A DNA stretch of 64,000 nucleotides. It comes from CAWAHD01 sp963781785. Its GTDB lineage: Bacteria > Planctomycetota > Planctomycetia > Isosphaerales > Isosphaeraceae. Positions 17,133 through 25,334 of this stretch are shown one piece after another (the first letter of the stretch is position 1; each line of letters opens with the position of its first letter). The notes beneath the pieces were generated by a model. That model did not search any database and was not told the DNA's origin. It saw only the letters and a list, made by a program, of their open reading frames with translations. The translations under genes were made by a program, and so were the position numbers. The stretch spans positions 186,001 to 250,000 of the forward strand of contig CAWAHD010000004.1 of assembly GCA_963781785.1 (NCBI GenBank), written 5' to 3'.

Positions 17133-17999
17133 TTAGCCGTTATGCCGCCTTGCGCAAGCGTTTGCGCCATTAGGGCGTGGTTCCATCAGGTATCGCTGCG
17201 CCTTGGGACGGCGTTTGTTGGCGCGAGGTTCCACCCGACCAAATCGATCACCGACTTCCTGTTGTGCGATCGCGCGAAGCATCGCTTGCAGCAAGAATTC
17301 CCGATCCGCCGGCGCTGCTCGCCGCATTGCCTCTTGGAATGCCGTGATCGTTTGCAGCGTGCCTTTGAAGCTCAGCTGCCGCGGCCGCTTTTCGTGTGCA
17401 TCGGCCGCCTGGGCCATCACACCTCGGATCAAGTTGTAAGCTAGTAAATGCATCCAGATCTCCTTCTCGACCATCTCCGGCGACTTGCACCGCAAGACAT
17501 CCATTTGGAGCACGTCCTTGATCGAGCGCAGATCCAATTCGACATTCCAGCGCTGAAGGTAAAGATCCGCCAGTTCATCCTTCGTATACATTGTGGCGTC
17601 GAGCATGGTCGTGACCAGCACCACATTGTCGACGCGGAAGCCAGGCTGCTCGACCTTGAACCGCAGCTCACGTACCGTGATTTCGTCAGGAATCTGAGCA
17701 TAGGTTTCCTTGTCCATCCAGTCGGGACGCTGCGGCTTGGCCCAAGTGACGAGGTGGTCTTCCACCCCCAGTCGTCGGCCGCGGCGAAAGTCGAACTTGC
17801 GGCCTTGGTACATGCGGAACAGCCCGTCGACCTCTCGATGCATCAGGGTCTCAAGCATGAAAAACGAGCCGAAATAGCGGTCTCCGAGCACGATTTCATC
17901 GGTTGCCAGACCGTCGAGCAGGGCACGCAAGAGGGCTGGCTCGCCCGTTCCCTTTCCTTTGTACGGCCCCAATGCCATGTCGCGCAACGCCGGTGGCAA
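17133..17999 (-). CDS. IS4-family transposase, C-terminal part (frameshifted)
   Basis: This half holds the second catalytic aspartate (IVLGDRYFGSFFML) and the Y-R-E-K signature around the glutamate (YLQRWNVELDLRSIK). The frame meets that of the N-terminal part near 17990 within SLATG...LRDMALGPYKGKG. Removing one base or adding two there would join them. The first in-frame start is only a TTG, so the half is unlikely to be made on its own unless by frameshifting. Confidence 0.8.
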   Translation of the reverse strand: MPPALRDMALGPYKGKGTGEPALLRALLDGLATDEIVLGDRYFGSFFMLETLMHREVDGLFRMYQGRKFDFRRGRRLGVEDHLVTWAKPQRPDWMDKETYAQIPDEITVRELRFKVEQPGFRVDNVVLVTTMLDATMYTKDELADLYLQRWNVELDLRSIKDVLQMDVLRCKSPEMVEKEIWMHLLAYNLIRGVMAQAADAHEKRPRQLSFKGTLQTITAFQEAMRRAAPADREFLLQAMLRAIAQQEVGDRFGRVEPRANKRRPKAQRYLMEPRPNGANACARRHNG

Positions 18000-18525
18000 G
18001 CGAGATGATTACCGCCATCCGGACTATGGGGAATCCCAGCCCGATGCCTTGAGTGTTCGCCTGGGGAAAGGCTCGCTGGTTCTCCGGCGTGTCTGGCATC
18101 GAGGCGGTGGTGCCGTCGACCAACGAGACGTGACGGCCCTTCCAAAGCCAGTCGTCGCTGGCGCCAGCCTCGATCCTCTCGGCGGTCTCTTGGACCAGGC
18201 GAACGATGACTTTCAGCGGAAGTCGCCGGCGCGCCTCGCAGTAGCTCGTGGTCTCCGCTGAGCACGGCTTGCGACCGTTAAGCGCCATCCAGAGGATCAA
18301 CCGCATGACTGCCGCGCGACACGAGTGATCCTGGTCGAGCACCTGAGAGAGGAACAGGCAAAGGGTTACAAACGGGGTGTAGATGCGATCTTTGAACTGA
18401 ACGCCCTCGGAGGTCAAAGCCGACTCGACCATATCGGCGTCGAGGATCTCGTGAAACGGAAGAGCGTCGGAGTCGAGGGTTGATTTGATCTTCTCTGAAA
18501 TTCGCCGTCGTGTAGGCTGGAACAT
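17896..18525 (-). CDS. IS4-family transposase, N-terminal part (frameshifted)
   Basis: Starts MFQPTRRRISEKIKSTLDSD, with an AAGGAGG-type site just upstream (GCAAGGAGGCCGACG). It includes the first catalytic aspartate in HVSLVDGTTASMPDT. After GFPIVRMAVIISLATG the frame diverges and ends at 17896. Confidence 0.8.
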   Translation of the reverse strand: MFQPTRRRISEKIKSTLDSDALPFHEILDADMVESALTSEGVQFKDRIYTPFVTLCLFLSQVLDQDHSCRAAVMRLILWMALNGRKPCSAETTSYCEARRRLPLKVIVRLVQETAERIEAGASDDWLWKGRHVSLVDGTTASMPDTPENQRAFPQANTQGIGLGFPIVRMAVIISLATGVARHGIGAVQRKGNGRASPLACPARRSGNR

Positions 18526-18644
18526 CGTCGGCCTCCTTGCCGGATAGGAATTGGATCAGTCAATCACCAATCCTTGTCCCAAGGAGGACGACTTTTGTCT
18601 ATCCTGTTTTGACGATTGCGGTTACGAATAACCTCGTGCCATTC

Positions 18645-18701
18645 GTGTCTGCCATCCCTGGGTGTCTGCCATCCCTGCCATCCCTGGGTGTCTGCCATCC
18701 C
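18645..18701 (+). repeat. Right-hand remainder of the CTGGGTGTCTGCC array
   Basis: Three GTGTCTGCCATCCC units continue the array beyond the IS4 element. The array ends abruptly at 18701/18702, where kinase coding sequence begins with no linker. Confidence 0.8.
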
Positions 18702-19426
18702 TTGAGGTCGCGGTGAATCACGCCGCGCTGGTGAGCGTATTCCATGGCCTCACTGACGCGGCGGACCAGTTCGGCCGCTTCGCGAGACGACAGCGGTCCG
18801 TCGGCCAGGCGCTGGGAGAGACTCTGCCCTTCGACGAAGCCCATGGAGAAATAATGCTGGCCCTCGTGCTCGCCGAGCTCATAAATCCCCACGATGCCGG
18901 GATGGTCGAGGTTGGCGGCGGCCTCGGCCTCGGTATAAAAGCGTTTGACGTCAGTGTCGTCGGCAAGCTGACCCGCCAGAATCATCTTGAGCGCAACGGT
19001 GCGGTTGAGGCTCACCTGCCTGGCCCGGAACACGACACCCATGCCGCCGCGGGCGATCTCGCGGAGGATCTCGTAGTCGCCGAAGTAGCGGATGCGGGTG
19101 GGTTCGGATGCGCCGGGTGTCGCCGATGGATCTTGCCCGAGCACCGTGGCGGGGGGCTCTTCGTGAGGGGATCGCGGCGAGTTGCCAGGCGGCACGGTAG
19201 CGTCCTCGTGAACCGAGGAGCGTGCGACGCCTTGCATCGGGGAAGTGGGCGACGTCCCTGGAGCGATGGTCGGCGCCTCGGCGATCGTGGAAGGATTCGG
19301 TGCCGTCTGGGGCTCGGCAGCCGTCGCCGGGACGGCCTCAGGGTGCGCAATGGTCTCCTCCGAATCGAGATCGTCGAGGTTGTGGCTGGGTCGGTCGCTA
19401 TTGTTCATTCCTCGGTCCTTGGTCAT
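18702..19426 (-). pseudogene. Serine/threonine kinase, N-terminal fragment cut off in the HRDLK motif
   Basis: The fragment starts MTKDRGMNNSDRPSHNLDDLD (start 19426 or 19408) just after the WD40 gene upstream. It has a low-complexity linker, then the kinase N-lobe: ARGGMGVVFRARQ (glycine loop), VALKMILAG (ATP lysine), and GVIHRDLK. Immediately after the lysine of HRDLK the sequence turns into the CTGGGTGTCTGCC array and the reading frame ends inside the IS4 element (18599). The activation loop, C-lobe and WD40 part are missing. It is a third copy of the kinase-WD40 family in this region and cannot be active. Confidence 0.85.
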
Positions 19427-19436
19427 TCGTCCGGAC

Positions 19437-22400
19437 CTACCATCCCAGCTCGATCTCGGCCATGAGGCGGCGGAGCTCATCAAGATCGCGGAGAGTGACC
19501 TTCTTGTCATCGCCCGAGGCCAGGATTCGCCCGTCCGGGGAGAGCTCGAGGCAATTGATGGCGCGCGCGTCCGCCTCCAGGGTGACCAGTCGATCGCCGG
19601 TTTCGACGTCCCAGAGATCGAGAGAGCTACCGGCGACTGCGAGCAGGTTCCCCGCCAGCGCGACGGTGCGGATCTCCCCCCGGTCGGTGACCAGCCGGGT
19701 GGCCGGAGCCTCGGCCGACACGTCCCAGAGGCGGACGATTCCCAGCGTGTCTCCCGAAGCGAGACGCGTCCCGTCGGCCCGGGCGGTGAGGGCCGTCACG
19801 GCGGCCTGGCCCGATTCGGGCTTGAGGATCCGCTCGACCCGCCCAGTCGCCGTGTCCCGGAGCGAGATCGTCCCATCCCCGGCGCCGAAGGCGACGAGCC
19901 GGCCCTGGGAGAGGAAAACCGGGCCCGGCGTCGCCGCGGCCCCGGCGGCCGACCCGAGCGACGTCGTATCCCAGGCCGGCGTCGCGACGACCGTGATCCG
20001 CTCTCCAGCCCGCGCTCGTTCGAGTTTCCACACCCGCACCCGGCCCGCGAGGGCCCGTGCCGCCAGGCTGCGACCGTCCGGGCTGAAGGCCACGGCCGCG
20101 ATCGGCTCGGTCTCTTCCTCGAGCATCGCCACGAACCGCCCCGTCCCAGCCTCCCAGAGGCAGACCGCCGCGTCGTCGCCCGCCGAGGCGACGAGGGTTC
20201 CGTCGGGGCTGACATCCACCGCGCGGATCGCCGCGCGGTGGCCGGGCCGGTCGATCGCGATCAGGCGGCCGCTCTCGATATCCAGCACGCGGAAGCGGTC
20301 GTTGAGGTTGAACACCAGTCGCCGGCCGTCGGGGCTGAAATGGACGTCCGCAATCGGTGCAGGTGCATTGCTTAAGGGGACGGACCGGAGGAGCTTGCCG
20401 GTCTCGACCCCCCAGACGTTCAACCCGGGCGTGCCCCGCGTCGCGAGCCGTTTGCCGTCTGGTGTGAAGGCTCCCGGCAACGGCGGGCCGTAGGCTGAGA
20501 GCGTGTCCACGGGCACGGGCAACACGTCTTGACCGGGAAGAACGGCTCGCGTCCGGCCAGTCTCAAGGTTCGTCAACGTGAGATTGTGCTCCGAGCCCAC
20601 GGTCCGGCCGGCTTGCGACCGGCTCGTTACCTCGGAAACGGCCGTGTAAAGTCCGGGAACCCCGAAACAGCACAGGAAGCGTCCAGGAATCGCGCGGGTC
20701 TGACGCGTCTTGATCGAGGTGAAAGTGGAATCACCCTTGTGGTCATTGAGTTGGAAGTAATCCCCATTCCCGTACCCCCGGTCCCAAGTCTCGATGCGGT
20801 ACCGGTTACCCTTCAGCCGGCCCAGGACCTTCCCGGTCGCGGTCTCCCACACGATGGCTCCGATGCCGTCCGTTTTGGTCTGTGGTGGATCGTGGAACGT
20901 TACGAACGCCTCCTGTCGCGGATCGAACCGGAGCGAATGGTAAAAGGACAGCTCGCTGGCCTCGTCAGCGGTCGACATCAGCCGCCTCGGTCCCGCGAGG
21001 TCCCAGAGTTCGATGACATGACGACCGGAGACCGTCGCGGGCGGGCCCTGCCGCGGATTTGCGGGCTCCGGCTCCTGCCTTCCGGAAATCAATAACCGAG
21101 TACCACTCGCATCGAAGTACGTCAATCGTTCATACGCAGCGAGCAAATTCCAGCTCCCGGGGATTGGTATCGTCCGAGCCGTGTCGAACTCCCAGACCGA
21201 GGGCTTCGACCCGACAATTTGGGGACCGCTCTTCTCCGGCGTTGTCAGGACCATCTTACGATCGTCAGGTGCGATGAACGAGGGATCCACACTCTGCCAC
21301 ATGGTGAGAGCACCGCTGATGGGCTCGCCGATTTGACGACCGGTTGCGAGTGCATAGGCGCGGAGCTTGGACATCTCGCCGCCCGCCATCTCGCCGGCGA
21401 CAAGCACCTTGCCAGCGGGCCCGATGGCCCATTGGGCGTTCGGGAGCCGGGCGACGACACGCGCCTCGGCCAGGTTAGCGATCAACAGGCTCGAGCTCCC
21501 CTTATCGAGCCCAGCCACGACGAAGAACCGCGAGTCGGGGCTGAATCTGGCCCGAGGCATGGAAAGCGCCACGCTCTTGGATCCGCCCCTCCCGTACAAA
21601 TCGATCGGGGAGTCACGTTCGACGGGGAGGGAGAGCACTGCGGCATTCCGCGACAGATCGAGGATCCTGAGCTCGCGCGCCGGGTTCGTGCCGTCCCCTC
21701 CTGCGACGGCCAGATACCGGTTGTCGGAACTCGTGGCCAGGACTGATGCGAATGACCCCCGGCGCTCTCCGGTGGCCGCGTCCCAGACTTCGATCCGACC
21801 AGGAAGCGACGTGGAGATCACCGCACCCGTCGGATCGAAGCTGCCGCTTTCCCAAAGCTTGTTCTCGCCGGGCAGCGGGGTGAGATGGGGGAACAGGCTT
21901 CCCGACCCGGCATAGCCGACCGACCAGCGAAGGTCCCCTCCTCGGTCCCACACGCGGATCGTGCGATCGTCACCAGCAGCGATGACGAATCGATCGCGCG
22001 GATCGATTTTGACGGCCCGGACGATCTCATCATGGCGGTGGTCTTCGATCCTGGTCTTGGGGACGGCCACGTCCCAGGAGAAGACGACCTGCTCGATGAC
22101 TTTGTTCGCGGCCGAGGGCAAGAATTGATCGCCGCCGATGAGCGTACCGTTCAGGTCCGACGGATGAGCCGCGGCGAACAGCCGGTTTGTCCCTCGGGCG
22201 AAGAACAAACTGGTGGGCATCGTGAAGTCCGGAGTGCCGCGCATCGCACCGGGTTGACCAGGGGGCGGGCCGCTGAGCTCCGGCAACGCCTCGGAAATCA
22301 GCGGTGTGCCTTCAGGTACGGAAAAAAGGCAAAGGCTCTTGGTGGTGGCCACAGCCAGCAGGTGGCTTTCCGCATCGAAGGCCAGCGGTGGAGCGGGAGC

Positions 22401-24014
22401 ACCCTGAGAAACACGAGCGGGCGGGATATCGGGAATCGGGATGCGCGCGCGGAGTTGCCCGGATGCGGCTTCGAAGAGGAAGACCGTCGTGGGCATCTCG
22501 ACACCGTGGTAGCGGACCATGGGCTTCTGGCCGAAAGCCGCCACCCATCTGCTATCCGGACTGACCCACAGGCTCTGGGCGTCGGGCTGAAGTCTGTAAC
22601 CCGGATAGTAGAGACTGAAGTTAGTTGGTTCTGATGCGGCCAGTGGATCTGGGATCGGGGTGTTCCTCCGGTTCCCCATGACCGAGACGAGACCATCGGG
22701 CATCGGCCAGCGTTTGGTCGTCCCGCCGGTCGTGACATCCCGGACGACGATGTCCGATCCGGTCATCCCAAGGATTCGGCGATCATCGGGGAAGAATGCT
22801 TCCGGTGTGAAGTCGCTCTCGAACTCGTGCAGCGGTTTCGTTTCGGAGCGTTCCCAGGCCGCGGCGAGGTCCCAGACCGTCGCCCCCTTGCCGGGTTCGG
22901 AGGGGACCGACAGCAATTTTTTCCGGTCGGCGCTGAAGACCAGCCGGCCAGCGTGCGCGGAGCCGTACATAAGGTCCTCCCGGCGGACGTTCGTCATCGG
23001 CAGGGTCACAGTCCCGATGACCTTCCCCGTGATGCGCGACCATCTCTCGATGAGGTAAACGAGGCGGTTTGGGGAAATCGTATGCTCTGGCCGCGCCCAG
23101 AGCACCTCCTGATCTGGCCCATCGAAGGCAAGCGCGTTCATCCGCTGGAATTCCGGTGAGTCCCTCGGTGGGGGGTTGGATGAACTCGCCTTCAGACTAC
23201 GGACAAGCCTGCCTGTATCGGCTTCGATGACCTCCACGAACTTTGCGGGGAAAGCCCCGGGGGCCGTGTCGTCAAGTCCGAAGCGGAAATAGGCCAGCCA
23301 TTTTCCATCGTCGCTGAGCGCGAGGCCGGATCGGGAAGTCATCACCGGATAAGGCCGAGTCAGGACGGGGAATCGCGTGTCATAGAGGCGTTTCAAGGAG
23401 ACCTCTCCGAACCAGCGTACGGCCTCGCTGCGTAACCGGGGCTGTTGCTCGCGCCAGTACTGCGTCATGGCAGGCCGCAAGCCGGCAGAGTCGGCGCCGA
23501 GCCTCGCGATGAGGCTGTCCGTGTCGCGCTTCAGGCCGCTGGCGCGCCTCAGCAACTCGATCGCGCGGCCCTGGCGGCCGGGTTGTGCGAGATTCCGCAG
23601 GTTCTCGGCCTGGCTGAGGTAGGATTCGACCAGGGCCTGGTCCGCCTCCAGCGCCTTGGTGCTGGCCTGGTAGCCGGCTTGCTCGGCCTCGAGTCGGCGG
23701 TCCTCTTCGGCCTTCCGGGCGTCCTGGGCCAGACCCTGCGCGGTGCGAGCCTGGGTCGCTGCGTCCTCGGCCAAGCCCCGAAGGCGAGATTGGCTCAGGG
23801 CGACCAGGGGTCCTGCGATCGCCACGAAGAGGATGAGCGCCGCGACCGCAGCACCGAGACCGGCCACGACCGGTCGGCGCCGGCACCACCGCCAGAGTCG
23901 CGCCGGGCGCCGATCGGCCGCGCCAGAACTGGCTCGCCCGCGAGAAACCGGCGCAGGTCCTCGCCCAGCGCCGCCGCGGTTGCATACCGCCGCGCGGGCT
24001 CCTTCTCGAGGCAC
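19437..24014 (-). CDS. WD40 repeat half of a kinase-WD40 fusion protein
   Basis: From about 23900 downwards the frame continues the upstream kinase: PARLWRWCRRRPVVAGLG, a membrane segment (AAVAALILFVAIAGPLVA), a coiled region (LRGLAEDAATQARTAQGLAQDARK), then a long array of degenerate WD40 blades (FSPDGRRLVF, SPDGTLVASAGDDAAVCLWEAGTG, LELSPDGRILASGDDKKVTLRD). Total 1525 residues, but the first 35-40 are out of the true frame. One G added near 23903 fuses it to the kinase at 23795-25237 to give one protein of about 1930 residues. Confidence 0.85.
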   Translation of the reverse strand: MPREGARAAVCNRGGAGRGPAPVSRGRASSGAADRRPARLWRWCRRRPVVAGLGAAVAALILFVAIAGPLVALSQSRLRGLAEDAATQARTAQGLAQDARKAEEDRRLEAEQAGYQASTKALEADQALVESYLSQAENLRNLAQPGRQGRAIELLRRASGLKRDTDSLIARLGADSAGLRPAMTQYWREQQPRLRSEAVRWFGEVSLKRLYDTRFPVLTRPYPVMTSRSGLALSDDGKWLAYFRFGLDDTAPGAFPAKFVEVIEADTGRLVRSLKASSSNPPPRDSPEFQRMNALAFDGPDQEVLWARPEHTISPNRLVYLIERWSRITGKVIGTVTLPMTNVRREDLMYGSAHAGRLVFSADRKKLLSVPSEPGKGATVWDLAAAWERSETKPLHEFESDFTPEAFFPDDRRILGMTGSDIVVRDVTTGGTTKRWPMPDGLVSVMGNRRNTPIPDPLAASEPTNFSLYYPGYRLQPDAQSLWVSPDSRWVAAFGQKPMVRYHGVEMPTTVFLFEAASGQLRARIPIPDIPPARVSQGAPAPPLAFDAESHLLAVATTKSLCLFSVPEGTPLISEALPELSGPPPGQPGAMRGTPDFTMPTSLFFARGTNRLFAAAHPSDLNGTLIGGDQFLPSAANKVIEQVVFSWDVAVPKTRIEDHRHDEIVRAVKIDPRDRFVIAAGDDRTIRVWDRGGDLRWSVGYAGSGSLFPHLTPLPGENKLWESGSFDPTGAVISTSLPGRIEVWDAATGERRGSFASVLATSSDNRYLAVAGGDGTNPARELRILDLSRNAAVLSLPVERDSPIDLYGRGGSKSVALSMPRARFSPDSRFFVVAGLDKGSSSLLIANLAEARVVARLPNAQWAIGPAGKVLVAGEMAGGEMSKLRAYALATGRQIGEPISGALTMWQSVDPSFIAPDDRKMVLTTPEKSGPQIVGSKPSVWEFDTARTIPIPGSWNLLAAYERLTYFDASGTRLLISGRQEPEPANPRQGPPATVSGRHVIELWDLAGPRRLMSTADEASELSFYHSLRFDPRQEAFVTFHDPPQTKTDGIGAIVWETATGKVLGRLKGNRYRIETWDRGYGNGDYFQLNDHKGDSTFTSIKTRQTRAIPGRFLCCFGVPGLYTAVSEVTSRSQAGRTVGSEHNLTLTNLETGRTRAVLPGQDVLPVPVDTLSAYGPPLPGAFTPDGKRLATRGTPGLNVWGVETGKLLRSVPLSNAPAPIADVHFSPDGRRLVFNLNDRFRVLDIESGRLIAIDRPGHRAAIRAVDVSPDGTLVASAGDDAAVCLWEAGTGRFVAMLEEETEPIAAVAFSPDGRSLAARALAGRVRVWKLERARAGERITVVATPAWDTTSLGSAAGAAATPGPVFLSQGRLVAFGAGDGTISLRDTATGRVERILKPESGQAAVTALTARADGTRLASGDTLGIVRLWDVSAEAPATRLVTDRGEIRTVALAGNLLAVAGSSLDLWDVETGDRLVTLEADARAINCLELSPDGRILASGDDKKVTLRDLDELRRLMAEIELGW

Positions 24015-25237
24015 TTCAGACAGATCGTCTCCAGGTCGCGATCCACCGCGGGATTCAAGCGCCGCGGCGGCACCGGCTCTTCGCTGACGACCTGGAGCAC
24101 GGTGTCCATCGCGCTGGCGGCCTGGAACGGGGGCCGGCCGGTGAGCAAGGCATAGAGTGTTGCCCCCAGCGAATACACATCGGCCGCCGGACCAACCTCG
24201 CCCCGTGGGCCGCCGGCTTGCTCCGGCGGCATGTAGCTCGGCGTCCCCATGATCTGGCCCGAGCCGGTGAGCCCGCTATCGCCCTGGACCCTCTTGGCCA
24301 AACCGAAGTCGGTGACGCGGGGGTTCCCGCTGGCATCGAGCAGGATATTGGCCGGCTTCAAGTCGCGGTGAATGACGCCGTGCTGGTGGGCATACTCGAT
24401 GGCCTCGCTGACGCGGCGGATCAGCTCGGCGGCTTCTCGGGCAGGCAGCGGCCCGTCGGCCAAGCGTTGGGAGAGGCTCTGACCCTCGACGAAACCCATG
24501 GAGAAATAATGCTGGCCCTCGTGCTGCCCGACCTCATAGATCGGCACGATCCCTGGATGGTCGAGGTTGGCCGCCGCCTCGGCCTCGTTGTAGAACCGTT
24601 TGACGTCGGTGTCATCGGCGAGCTGGCCGGCCAGAATCATCTTGAGCGCGACGAGCCGATTGAGGCTCACCTGCCTCGCCTGGAACACGACACCCATGCC
24701 GCCGCGGGCGATCTCGCGGAGGATCTCGTAGTCGCCGAAGTAGCGGATGCGGGTGGGTTCGGATGCGCCGGGCGTGGCCGATGGGTCTTGCCCGAGCACC
24801 GTGGCGGTGGGCTGTTCGTGGGGAGATCCCTGCGAGTTGCCGGGCGGCACAGTAGCCTCCTCGTGGACCGAGGATGGCGGTATGCCAGGATTCCGAGCCG
24901 TGGGCGACTCAGCCGGAGCGATCGTCGGCGCCTCGGTCATGTTGGGAGGCAGCGGGGCCTCGCCAGCCGTCGCCGGGCCAGTACCTGGGCGCGACGTCGC
25001 CCCACCCGACCGGCTCAGCTCATGCTCCAGTGCCTCCAGTTCGGCCCGCAGTGCGGGCCGGCCCTCGTCGGAGACATCGACCAGATAGTCCTCGATATGC
25101 AGTTGGCGCCGCCCCCGCCAGTCGGCCTGGAATCGCCGGCAGACTTCATCGATGCGGCGGGCGAGGTCAATATCGAGACCGTCGAGGTTGTGGCTGGGTC
25201 GGTCGCTCATCTCATTTAGTCCTTGGTCATTAGTCAT
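23795..25237 (-). CDS. Serine/threonine protein kinase (N-terminal half of kinase-WD40 fusion)
   Basis: It contains every kinase motif: ARGGMGVVFQARQ, VALKMILAG, GVIHRDLKPANILL, VTDFGLAK and MGTPSYMPPEQ. Before the kinase there is a 150-residue head (IDEVCRRFQADW...IEDYL, then an acid/proline-rich linker). After LAGEPVLARPIGARR the frame changes to DSGGGAGAD and runs out; the correct continuation LWRWCRR is in the next frame. Planctomycete STPK-WD40 proteins are membrane sensors: cytoplasmic kinase, one membrane segment, sensor blades. Start 25237 or 25210 (MSDRPSHNL). Confidence 0.85.
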   Translation of the reverse strand: MTNDQGLNEMSDRPSHNLDGLDIDLARRIDEVCRRFQADWRGRRQLHIEDYLVDVSDEGRPALRAELEALEHELSRSGGATSRPGTGPATAGEAPLPPNMTEAPTIAPAESPTARNPGIPPSSVHEEATVPPGNSQGSPHEQPTATVLGQDPSATPGASEPTRIRYFGDYEILREIARGGMGVVFQARQVSLNRLVALKMILAGQLADDTDVKRFYNEAEAAANLDHPGIVPIYEVGQHEGQHYFSMGFVEGQSLSQRLADGPLPAREAAELIRRVSEAIEYAHQHGVIHRDLKPANILLDASGNPRVTDFGLAKRVQGDSGLTGSGQIMGTPSYMPPEQAGGPRGEVGPAADVYSLGATLYALLTGRPPFQAASAMDTVLQVVSEEPVPPRRLNPAVDRDLETICLKCLEKEPARRYATAAALGEDLRRFLAGEPVLARPIGARRDSGGGAGADRSWPVSVLRSRRSSSSWRSQDPWSP

Positions 25238-25249
25238 TTGAATGACTAA
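25230..25249. promoter_or_regulatory. Perfect inverted repeat at the kinase start
   Basis: TTAGTCATT-TG-AATGACTAA is a 9-bp inverted repeat overlapping the first start codon (25237) and lying 20 bp upstream of the alternative one at 25210. It sits in an unusually AT-rich stretch between two kinase-WD40 genes, and could be an operator. Confidence 0.4.
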
Positions 25250-25334
25250 ATGGAGATGTCCATTTCTCGTGCAATTGTGACATCGCGCTCCTGATTCGGG
25301 AATTGAGCTAAGCGAGGGTGGCTGCGAGGCTCGC

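Larger units (their letters stand above)
17120..18644 (-). mobile_element. IS4-family insertion sequence inside the repeat array
   Basis: The ends are GAATGGCACGAGGTTA at 17120-17135 and its exact reverse complement at 18629-18644. Both are flanked by GTGTCTGCCAT (17109-17119 and 18645-18655), an 11-bp direct repeat of a size usual for IS4. Since the target is itself repetitive, the duplication is not proof alone, but the array continues on the far side exactly as expected. Length 1525 bp. Confidence 0.85.

Noticed and set aside
16362..17444. Overlapping frames with repeated phrases such as PGCLPSLGVCH
   Set aside because: They simply translate the DNA repeats in several frames on both strands; no gene signal.
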